A DNA stretch of 64,000 nucleotides, from the NCBI GenBank assembly GCA_029259945.1, contig JAJDEF010000043.1:62001-126000 (forward strand). Reading direction: 5' to 3'. The stretch's first letter is position 1, and every line of letters begins with the position of its first letter. Below are positions 57,629 to 64,000 of this stretch, piece after piece. Under the pieces are notes generated by a model, which made no database searches, had not been told where the DNA came from, and saw only the letters and a program-made list of their open reading frames with translations. A program made the position numbers and the translations under genes. The stretch comes from Planctomycetota bacterium. GTDB lineage: Bacteria > Planctomycetota > Planctomycetia > Pirellulales > Lacipirellulaceae.

Positions 57629-57987
57629 CTATTAACATTGCCGAGCAAGCGATTCGTTTGGTAGTCCTTGATTGAAAGGTAACGCAGGGATCCCGCAGTG
57701 AAGCAGGCCAACGGTGGCTGGAACGCACATGGACTGCAATCGCCACCTGTACGCATACATGGCCAATCGGTCTTCGAATTTCTCCATAAGTCCGTGTTAG
57801 CCTCTTTTCGCGGCGACCAACCTCCTTCGCTCCTTTCCGACACCTCGTAACGCAAGGAATCGCCTTCGGCAGACAGGAGAACTTCTATGAAAGCCCCCCT
57901 GATGCAAGCTCCTACGGGCTGGAGTTGCAATCTGTTCGTGGAAAAGGACTTTGCGGTTCTCCTGATCTGTAGGGGCTCTTCACTTTT
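57629..57987. other. Gene-free stretch
   Basis: 359 bases between the terminator and the globin gene. A minus-strand frame of 119 codons covers much of it and extends through the terminator stem; it has no ribosome binding site and no family resemblance, and I do not call it. Confidence 0.5.
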
Positions 57988-58425
57988 TTAACTCGATGGA
58001 GCTGCTTTGTCTCGGTCGTACCTATCTTTCATGTAAGTGATTCCCATGCTCATGACCGATTTCCAGGCTAACCCTACATCTGGGTCAAATTTTGGATCTA
58101 GCTCTTTTACCGTATCGACTAACGAATCTAGCCAAAGCTCATATAAATGCGGGGCGATGTCTTTATCTTTCTTCGCGTGACTTTCTGCAATTCCCTGCAT
58201 GTAATCGGCCGATTTTTTGTGCATAAAGAAACTCAGCATTTGATAGAGTGCCAGCTTCAGCATCTTTTTTTGTCTTTTCATGTCGGTGTTTTTGAATTTG
58301 TCTCTGACCTCTGGCGATGTCGACATAAACTTTTCATAAAATTTGCTAAAAAAGAGATCGCTATCACCATCCATGCTTAACACTCTTGCATAGCTGTCGT
58401 TGAATATCGCCTCGAAGTTGGCCAT
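57988..58425 (-). CDS. Globin (single-domain)
   Basis: 145 residues from ATG 58425 (AAGGAG 6 bases upstream). The helical pattern and FFSKFYEKFMSTSPEV fit a single-domain globin, with the proximal His probably His83 (ESHAKKD, then APHLYELW), as in bacterial haemoglobins. Distal residues cannot be read with certainty. No reductase domain follows, so it is not a flavohaemoglobin. Globins of this type handle oxygen or NO. It is a stand-alone gene; the TIGR03067-like gene lies upstream on the same strand. Confidence 0.82.
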   Translation of the reverse strand: MANFEAIFNDSYARVLSMDGDSDLFFSKFYEKFMSTSPEVRDKFKNTDMKRQKKMLKLALYQMLSFFMHKKSADYMQGIAESHAKKDKDIAPHLYELWLDSLVDTVKELDPKFDPDVGLAWKSVMSMGITYMKDRYDRDKAAPSS

Positions 58426-58490
58426 CTTTAGCTCCTTGCAGAATGGACGGGGCAAGTATTTCACATCCGAAAACAGGTTTGAGTATACCG

Positions 58491-58512
58491 TGCCTGGATG
58501 GCCCGGCTATGG
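58491..58512 (+). repeat. REP-like palindrome, copy D (decayed)
   Basis: TGCCTGGATGGCCCGGCTATGG. The right half and loop match the family; the left arm has diverged. Confidence 0.6.
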
Positions 58513-58523
58513 GGACTGTGCTC

Positions 58524-59024
58524 TCACTCTTCTGTCGCAGGGGACATTGAAGCGGAGTCGTCTTCTACAACTCGCTTCCAATGCCATAGCGTGGGTTTCG
58601 GTAGGTAGTTTTGGTAGTCGTCGCCGCGTAGGAGACCTGGAATGTCCCAGAAATTTTCTTCGTCGACTTTGTAGACGTAGGACATGCCCCGTTCGGGGGT
58701 TCCGCCCACACCGTAGAAGGTAAAGACGTGGACGTTTCCTGACTTGGTGAGTTTGAACTCGACCGAATGTTCGCCGGTGAGCGTGTTCGTTTCGATGTTG
58801 TATCGACGGAGCGTTTCAGTGTTTCCCTCAATGGTTTTGACGCTACGAATGGTTAATAGGTCTTTGTCTTGATCGCCGGGAACCAACTCCCACGAACCTT
58901 GCAGCAACTTGAGATCAGCAGCAAGACCTTTGTCGATGGGTTGCGGTTCTTCGGCGTGCGCCAAAAAAGCGGCGGTAACGATGAGACAAGCGGCGGCGAG
59001 TATTACCAGCGGTGGTTGTTTCAT
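58524..59024 (-). CDS. TIGR03067-like secreted protein
   Basis: 166 residues. Signal peptide ILAAACLIVTAAFLAHA, then LKLLQGSWELVPGDQDK, a motif of the planctomycete TIGR03067 family (a lipocalin-like fold), and TFYGVGGTPERGMSYVY. AAAGG lies 9 bases before the ATG. Family members are common in planctomycetes and lack a known function. It lies upstream of the globin gene on the same strand, about 100 bases apart. Confidence 0.8.
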   Translation of the reverse strand: MKQPPLVILAAACLIVTAAFLAHAEEPQPIDKGLAADLKLLQGSWELVPGDQDKDLLTIRSVKTIEGNTETLRRYNIETNTLTGEHSVEFKLTKSGNVHVFTFYGVGGTPERGMSYVYKVDEENFWDIPGLLRGDDYQNYLPKPTLWHWKRVVEDDSASMSPATEE

Positions 59025-59160
59025 ATTGGGGTGCCTTTATAAAGAGAATGTGTGCGTCGTGGTTCTGTGTTGTTACTGAAATATAGTGCGTTCGATGCCC
59101 TCTCCCGAAGCCGTATCGTACCATGAATTTTTAGGTGTGGAGAATGGGATATTTATGTGT

Positions 59161-59184
59161 CGGACCAGGATGGTTTGGCTATGG
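59161..59184 (+). repeat. REP-like palindrome, copy E
   Basis: CGGACCAGGATGGTTTGGCT followed by ATGG. The left arm matches copies B and C; the right arm has two T changes that disrupt pairing. Confidence 0.65.
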
Positions 59185-59286
59185 GGTCATGGCGTTCTTG
59201 GCTTCAGGAATCGCGAATCTTAAAAAAAGCCTCCCCGCCCGAATTTCTGGCACACTTGGCGGGCGTTGTCCGATATCTTGAGTCGC

Positions 59287-61122
59287 ATGACGACAGCGAC
59301 TTACGACTACGATGTGATTGTGATTGGTGCCGGGCATGCGGGTACCGAGGCGGCGCTGGCGGCTGCGCGGATGGGGGCTCGGACGGCGTTGCTGACTGCG
59401 AACTGCGATACGGTTGGACAGATGAGCTGTAACCCAGCCATTGGGGGCGTGGGCAAAGGGCAAATTGTTCGCGAAATCGATGCATTGGGCGGCGCGATGG
59501 GACGGGCCATTGACGCGACCGGCATTCAGTTTCGCATGCTCAATCGGCGTAAGGGGCCGGCGATGCATAGCCCACGGGCCCAGGCCGACAAGCGGCTTTA
59601 TCAGGCCGAGATTAAGCGTATTGTCGAAGAGCAGGCGAACCTTTCGTTGCGGCAAGAGGTGGTTGAAGAGATTTTAGTCGAGGGGTCGGAGGGTGCGCGG
59701 ATTGTTGGGGTGCGGGTTGGTGGTGGGGCAGAGTATCGTGCGGAGGCGGTTATTCTTACGACGGGCACGTTTTTGCAGGCGTTGATGCATACGGGCGAGA
59801 CGAAGACCCCGGGAGGGCGCGCGGGCGAAGGGACGTCGAGCGGAATTAGCGGGGCGCTTACGCGATTGGGAATTCGACTTGCGCGGTTCAAAACGGGAAC
59901 GCCGCCACGATTGAATGGGCGGACCATTGACTACGGCAAAACCGAGTTGCAACCGGGCGACGACGATCCGCAGCCGTTTTCGTTTCTGAATGATCGGCTG
60001 GTGGTCGAACAGATGCCGTGTCATATCACCTATACCAACGAAAAAGTTCATGCGCTGATTCACGCGAATTTGGATCGGGCGCCGATGTATAGCGGGCAAA
60101 TCCAAACGAACGGGCCGCGATATTGTCCGTCGATCGAAGATAAAGTGGTTCGCTTTGCGGACAGATCGCAGCATCAGATTTTTCTTGAGCCGGAGGGCCG
60201 CCATACGCAAGAGGTTTATGTCAACGGGGTGTCGACCAGCCTGCCACGGGATGTACAAGACGCCATGTTTCGGCTGATCCCCGGCTTGGAACAGGCAGAG
60301 ATCATGCGTTATGGCTATGCGGTGGAGTATGACTACTCGCCACCAGACCAGTTGCAAGTGAGTTTGGAATCGAAACAGGTGAAGGGCCTCTACTTTGCTG
60401 GGCAGATTAACGGCACAACCGGCTATGAAGAAGCGGGCGCACAGGGTTTGATCGCTGGAGCCAACGCGGCGCTCGCTTTGCAAGGCAAGGAGGCGTTGGT
60501 GCTTGATCGCGATCAGGCGTACACCGGCGTGTTGATTGACGATTTGGTGACTTGCGGCGTCGATGAGCCGTATCGGATGTTTACGAGCCGTGCGGAATAT
60601 CGATTGCTGCTGCGGCAAGATAATGCGGACCGACGGCTGACGCCGTTGGCTCATGAGGTGGGGCTTGTAGACTCGGCCCGTTTTGAACGGCTTCGGCAGA
60701 AGCAGACAGAAATCGAGCGTGTGACCGGGGTGTTGGAGTCGGTGCGTCATGAGGGAACGCTGCTGTCGAAGTATCTGCGTCGTCCGGAAGTTGAGTGGCC
60801 AGACATTGTGAAACTTGCGCCTGCGTTATCTGCCGTCAATGCCCGGGTTGCCGAGCAGGTGCTTTATGATTTGAAGTACGCAGGGTATATCGCGAGGCAG
60901 AGCGTGGATGTTGATCGCCAACATCGACTGGCTGAAAAACGGATTCCTACGGGGTTTGATTATGGCCGCTTAGCACAGCTGCGGGTTGAAGCGCGCGAGA
61001 AGTTGCAACGGATTCAACCGAGCAACCTTTCGCAAGCGGGACGCATCAGCGGGATTACGCCGGCAGATATCGCACTGTTGATGGTGCACTTTGAGGGGAA
61101 GTCGAAGTCGCGACGGAAATAA
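59287..61122 (+). CDS. mnmG: tRNA uridine 5-carboxymethylaminomethyl modification enzyme MnmG
   Basis: 611 residues from ATG 59287 (the frame starts 7 codons earlier at a TTG). FAD enzyme that, with MnmE, modifies the wobble uridine of certain tRNAs. The FAD site [17 protein letters not shown], the signature [22 protein letters not shown] and [15 protein letters not shown] are present, as is the C-terminal region [19 protein letters not shown]. Length and motifs match the family. mnmE is not in the window. Confidence 0.96.
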   Translation: MTTATYDYDVIVIGAGHAGTEAALAAARMGARTALLTANCDTVGQMSCNPAIGGVGKGQIVREIDALGGAMGRAIDATGIQFRMLNRRKGPAMHSPRAQADKRLYQAEIKRIVEEQANLSLRQEVVEEILVEGSEGARIVGVRVGGGAEYRAEAVILTTGTFLQALMHTGETKTPGGRAGEGTSSGISGALTRLGIRLARFKTGTPPRLNGRTIDYGKTELQPGDDDPQPFSFLNDRLVVEQMPCHITYTNEKVHALIHANLDRAPMYSGQIQTNGPRYCPSIEDKVVRFADRSQHQIFLEPEGRHTQEVYVNGVSTSLPRDVQDAMFRLIPGLEQAEIMRYGYAVEYDYSPPDQLQVSLESKQVKGLYFAGQINGTTGYEEAGAQGLIAGANAALALQGKEALVLDRDQAYTGVLIDDLVTCGVDEPYRMFTSRAEYRLLLRQDNADRRLTPLAHEVGLVDSARFERLRQKQTEIERVTGVLESVRHEGTLLSKYLRRPEVEWPDIVKLAPALSAVNARVAEQVLYDLKYAGYIARQSVDVDRQHRLAEKRIPTGFDYGRLAQLRVEAREKLQRIQPSNLSQAGRISGITPADIALLMVHFEGKSKSRRK

Positions 61123-61598
61123 ACTGTGGCCGGTGATAGCAAATCGAGGGGGTCTGTGCTGGCTGATTGCACCGTGGAGTCTGCAGAGTCACCAGTAGGC
61201 CTGGTCAGTACCTGCTCACTTGGGCCTACAAATTCAGTAGCCCCCTGACACAAAAAAAGTCGCCTTCGCATGCGTGACATCGCTAAGTCTTTGCATGAAT
61301 ACAACTTACGACATTACGATCCATATTGACGGGTTCATCCGTCCCGTTATAATTCCCTCAGTTGGCAATTCAGGGAACTTTGGTAGGCACGGCGGATCCT
61401 GTCATCTACAAAGCCTCGCCTAACTGAGTAGTCGACAGACGTTTTAGGAGTTTACGTATACAGGGAGTAGAGGGCGAGTCGGACGGCCTATCTGTTGGTT
61501 GCCTGAGTCGCTCTAAGATCCTTCAGGCGTTGTCCCATGACTTCGCGATCTACCCTAAATACATAAGCCATCGGCTAAGGAGAGAGGTGGTTCGAACC
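61123..61598. other. Intergenic region with a strong promoter
   Basis: 476 bases between mnmG and the response regulator gene. It holds the promoter at 61326-61353. Beyond that it contains no gene. Confidence 0.5.
61326..61353 (+). promoter_or_regulatory. Strong candidate sigma-70 promoter of the response regulator operon
   Basis: TTGACG, 16 bases, TATAAT. It would give a leader of about 240 bases before the response regulator gene. Confidence 0.6.
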
Positions 61599-62180
61599 AT
61601 GAAGACCGTATTTACAACTGGCGAAGCGGCGAAGATTTGCAAGGTAAGCCAGCAGACGATTATCCGTTGTTTTGACTCCGGTCAGCTCAAAGGATTCCGT
61701 GTGCCGGGTAGCCGTTTTCGTCGTATTCCGCGCGAGCTGCTGTACACTTTTATGCGCGAAAACGGCATTCCTACCGACGCGTTGGATAGCGGTCGTCGTA
61801 AGGTGTTGGTGGTCGACGACGACGAAGATTTGACAGAATTGATCTGCGACTCTTTGGAACGTGATGGCCGACTCGAAGTGCGCAGTGTCAACAATGGCTT
61901 TGGCGCTGGGATGTTGATCAAAGAGTTTCGCCCCGACTTGATCGTACTCGACGTGATGCTTCCCGATATCAATGGCAAAGAAGTTTGCACGCTTGTCCGT
62001 AGCCAGAAGAACATGGACGACGTGCGTATCATTTGCATCTCGGGCATGGTCGAGGACAGCAAGATTCAAGAGCTCTATGATGCAGGTGCCAACGACTTCA
62101 TCAAGAAGCCTTTCGACGTAGATAGTTTGATCGGTCGGATTTGTCAGCTTCTGGAGCTCGAAGCAGCGCCTACCAACTGA
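61599..62180 (+). CDS. Response regulator with N-terminal excisionase-type DNA-binding domain
   Basis: 193 residues from ATG 61599. Residues 1-50 (FTTGEAAKICKVSQQTIIRCFDSGQLKGF, here a helix-turn-helix of the HTH_17/MerR-like excisionase type) bind DNA. Residues about 65-190 are a receiver domain: acidic pocket Asp 73-75, phospho-acceptor Asp118 (VLDVMLPD), the Ser near 148 and Lys170 (KKPFD). The order, DNA-binding before receiver, is opposite to that of OmpR- or NarL-type regulators. The histidine kinase that follows 81 bases later is the obvious partner. Phosphorylation probably alters the dimer state of the N-terminal DNA-binding part. Confidence 0.9.
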   Translation: MKTVFTTGEAAKICKVSQQTIIRCFDSGQLKGFRVPGSRFRRIPRELLYTFMRENGIPTDALDSGRRKVLVVDDDEDLTELICDSLERDGRLEVRSVNNGFGAGMLIKEFRPDLIVLDVMLPDINGKEVCTLVRSQKNMDDVRIICISGMVEDSKIQELYDAGANDFIKKPFDVDSLIGRICQLLELEAAPTN

Positions 62181-62261
62181 GTTGGTGCGTAGTGCTTTAA
62201 CTACTCAAAATTGGGATGACAAAGCACTCGTGTGTATCCTGTGAAACGGCCGGGGAGCAGG

Positions 62262-62951
62262 ATGGAGACTCTTGAACGGCAAAAGCTGGACGCCATGAAA
62301 GAATTGGCGTATGGCGCAAGCCACGAGATCAACAATCCGCTAGCGAATATTTCGGCCCGTGCGCAGGCGTTGCTACGCGACGAGACGCATCCCGAGCGGC
62401 GTCGTGCGCTCGAAGCCATTCGCCAGCAGGCGATGCGCGCGCATGAGATGATTTCTGACTTAATGCTATTTGCGCGCCCGCCGGAGCTAAAGCTTCATGC
62501 ATTTGGCCTTGGTGAATTTCTCGACGAAATCGCTGAAGCAATCGACGCCGAATGCCAACGGCGTCATGTTCGGTTGACTGTCGGTGCGCCAGCCAGGTTA
62601 GAAATTGTCGGCGATCGCCAACAGCTTGGGGTAGCGCTGACGGCTGTGATTGTGAATGCTTTGGAGGCAATCGGTCGAGACGGGACAATCAATGTCACGG
62701 CGAAACACGATGAAAGTTCAACCGTTGAGATAGAGGTAACAGACACAGGGCCAGGGATTTCAGATGAGGTACGTCGCCATTTATTCGATCCTTTTTACTC
62801 GGGTCGAGAAGCAGGTCGAGGCTTAGGGTTTGGGCTCTCTAAATGTTGGCGGATTGTTACCGATCACGGCGGAGACGTAATGGTCGCGAATTGTGCAGAG
62901 CGAGGTGCTACAATCTCACTTCAGTTGCCAACGCTTGGCCCGACTCCCTAA
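62262..62951 (+). CDS. Cytoplasmic histidine kinase (partner of the response regulator)
   Basis: 229 residues from ATG 62262 (GGGAG upstream; an in-frame GTG ten codons earlier is possible). The dimerisation helix has the H-box ASHEINNPLANI (phospho-His about residue 21), and the catalytic domain has the N box VIVNALEAIG, G1 DTGPGIS and a G2-like RGLGFGLSKC. There is no sensor domain and no membrane segment, so its input must come from another protein. The INNPL H-box places it near NtrB-type kinases. It is transcribed with the regulator gene before it and the coiled-coil gene after it. Confidence 0.9.
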   Translation: METLERQKLDAMKELAYGASHEINNPLANISARAQALLRDETHPERRRALEAIRQQAMRAHEMISDLMLFARPPELKLHAFGLGEFLDEIAEAIDAECQRRHVRLTVGAPARLEIVGDRQQLGVALTAVIVNALEAIGRDGTINVTAKHDESSTVEIEVTDTGPGISDEVRRHLFDPFYSGREAGRGLGFGLSKCWRIVTDHGGDVMVANCAERGATISLQLPTLGPTP

Positions 62952-62973
62952 TGCTCCATCGCTAGGTACCGTC

Positions 62974-63759
62974 ATGGGTAGAATCAACGAAACGATACGG
63001 ACGGTGAATAGCACGTTTCGGACGTTGTTGTTCGCAGTTCTCGTCGTGGGTGCAGGGATCGCGGGATGGCAGGGCTACTCGCTTTATAATGAGCCGCAAC
63101 AAAAGCTTGCTGAGAAGCAGCGCGAATTAGATTCGTTGCATAACGACTTTACGCAGCTTGCTAAGCAGCTCGACGTGAAAGAAAAACAACTGGTTCGCGC
63201 GCGGACCTCGCTGCGACTGTTGAAGCTAAGCCATCGGGTTGCCCGTTTTCAGGTGTTAGACCAAGTCGCAAACGAAGAGACGGGCCGCTTGGTGACGACA
63301 CTTGAGTTCTTTGAGGTCAATAACGAGGGAGCCCCGATCGACGAACGGCGTAGAAGATTTAAAATTGAAGGTGATCGCATTTATGTCGAATGTTTGGTAG
63401 CAAAATTCGACGACAAGTATATCGAAAAGGCCGACCTCGATCGATCGACGGCGATTTGTCTTTTTCAGCGAATCTTTGGCGAGTACCAACAGCCACAAGA
63501 AGGCTATCAGCTCGACGAAATGGGCTCGAGCCCGACGTCCTATGCGCGAGGTGGCCAGGTGTCGGAATTCGAGCAAAAGATCTGGGACGACTTTTGGGAA
63601 TTCGCCAGCGATCGCAAAAAGGCTGCGGAACTTGGGATCCGAGCTGCCCATGCGGATGCGCCGTCGACCCGCGTCAAGAAAGGGGTGACCTACGAGCTTG
63701 AGCTTCGCTCGACCGGTGAATTTACGCTGGGACCTATCGCGAACGATCAGGTTCGATAA
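62974..63759 (+). CDS. Membrane-anchored coiled-coil protein
   Basis: 261 residues from ATG 62974; the longer frame overlaps the kinase gene and lacks a ribosome binding site. One N-terminal membrane helix (about 17-35, LLFAVLVVGAGIAGWQGY) is followed by a coiled coil (about 40-85, rich in Glu, Lys and Gln heptads) and an extracytoplasmic domain with VTTLEFFEVNNEGAPIDERRR and VYVECLVAKFDDKYIEK segments. No known family. Located 22 bases after the kinase stop, it may belong to the same operon and might feed the kinase with an envelope signal; this is speculative. Confidence 0.75.
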   Translation: MGRINETIRTVNSTFRTLLFAVLVVGAGIAGWQGYSLYNEPQQKLAEKQRELDSLHNDFTQLAKQLDVKEKQLVRARTSLRLLKLSHRVARFQVLDQVANEETGRLVTTLEFFEVNNEGAPIDERRRRFKIEGDRIYVECLVAKFDDKYIEKADLDRSTAICLFQRIFGEYQQPQEGYQLDEMGSSPTSYARGGQVSEFEQKIWDDFWEFASDRKKAAELGIRAAHADAPSTRVKKGVTYELELRSTGEFTLGPIANDQVR

Positions 63760-63761
63760 TT

Positions 63762-63785
63762 CCTGGCCAGGATGGCCGGGCTATG
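63762..63785 (+). repeat. REP-like palindrome, copy F
   Basis: CCTGGCCAGGATGGCCGGGC followed by TATG. The stem GGCCA/TGGCC with GGA loop is intact. It is just past the stop of the coiled-coil gene, between convergent genes. Confidence 0.7.
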
Positions 63786-63813
63786 TTGTCACCCAGGTGT
63801 GAGTTATTTGCAA

Positions 63814-64000
63814 TTAGGCGTAAACCGCCTCGGTTCTATTGGGGCGATAGCAATTGGCACGGCAATGTTGCTGGGCGACCCATTGCGGTCCGACGTGGGC
63901 CAACGACTCGGATGATCCTGGAAAGATCCACCCGTTGGGCGAAAGCACGTCGGCTAGTTTATTGAACAATGCGTGCTGATCTTCTTGAGAAAAATAGATG
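63814..64000 (-). CDS. C-terminal end of a CheR-type protein methyltransferase (5' end outside window)
   Basis: Open on the minus strand from the window edge to TAA at 63814-63816, about 61 residues. The sequence IYFSQEDQHALFNKLADVL followed by SPNGWIFPGSSESL matches the end of the SAM-dependent CheR methyltransferase domain (RNVLIYF..., L-PGG-LFLG-SE). The short remaining tail holds two Cys (AQQHCRANCYRP). Chemotaxis-type methyltransferases modify glutamates of receptors; some planctomycete CheR domains belong to hybrid signalling proteins. Whether this is a plain CheR cannot be said from the visible part. Confidence 0.8.
   Translation of the reverse strand, partial: IYFSQEDQHALFNKLADVLSPNGWIFPGSSESLAHVGPQWVAQQHCRANCYRPNRTEAVYA

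Noticed and set aside
57571-57930. Minus-strand frame of 119 codons after the PEP-CTERM gene
   Set aside because: It overlaps the terminator hairpin, lacks a ribosome binding site and has an unusual composition; no similarity to a known protein could be stated.

Overview
The window reads as a chromosomal segment of a planctomycete, most likely a member of the order Pirellulales. The support is the combination of many PEP-CTERM proteins (ten C-termini seen, including one truncated by the window edge and one gene remnant), type I dockerin-like repeats joined to PEP-CTERM tails, a DUF1559 pseudopilin with a small lipoprotein beside it, a TIGR03067-like protein, and a response regulator with an excisionase-type helix-turn-helix. 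No rRNA, tRNA, CRISPR array, phage module or transposase was recognised. The genus is not identifiable from the sequence alone.

Layout. 1-5366: a head-to-tail array of four paralogous secreted proteins (lamin-tail domain, lectin-like domain, dockerin, PEP-CTERM), separated by near-identical leaders that carry a hairpin. 5687-10953: a VOC-fold protein and three secreted proteins. 11044-14104: a minus-strand operon for nucleoside use (secreted nucleoside hydrolase, sugar or ureide permease, ribokinase), in which two of three genes probably start at TTG. 14269-15563: small lipoprotein and DUF1559 pseudopilin. 16540-18502: Rrf2 regulator, lspA and a DksA-like zinc-finger protein. 18948-21628: thrC, dapB and a small CxxC protein. 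22343-27934: a PEP-CTERM protein, aconitase and a CLC chloride transporter. 28510-33725: serC, serA, a BON protein and an FHA-GAF-PP2C phosphatase. 34121-40977: a five-gene operon of MarR regulator, TolC-like outer-membrane factor, HlyD-like adaptor, and MacB-like ATPase and permease. 41427-52744: a PEP-CTERM protein, aroF, two membrane-anchored STN-like proteins, glutamate dehydrogenase, a cyclic-nucleotide-binding protein, hisD and hisC. 53073-59024: two alpha/beta hydrolases, an ASPIC/UnbV-dockerin-PEP-CTERM remnant, a PEP-CTERM protein, a globin and a TIGR03067-like protein. 59287-64000: mnmG, a response regulator/histidine kinase pair, a coiled-coil membrane protein and the C-terminal end of a CheR-type methyltransferase.

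The anabolic genes (thrC, dapB, serC, serA, aroF, hisD, hisC, gdhA) indicate a free-living prototroph. The secreted proteins would need an exosortase encoded elsewhere.

Between the genes lie several families of palindromic repeats: a roughly 80-bp element in three copies; a REP-like element of about 23 bp in six copies, with base changes on both arms that keep the hairpin paired; a 76-bp terminal-inverted-repeat element in two copies; and several long intergenic inverted repeats (for example a perfect 17-bp arm pair between hisD and hisC). With the tandem secreted-protein array and the response regulator with an N-terminal DNA-binding domain, these are the least explained features of the window.
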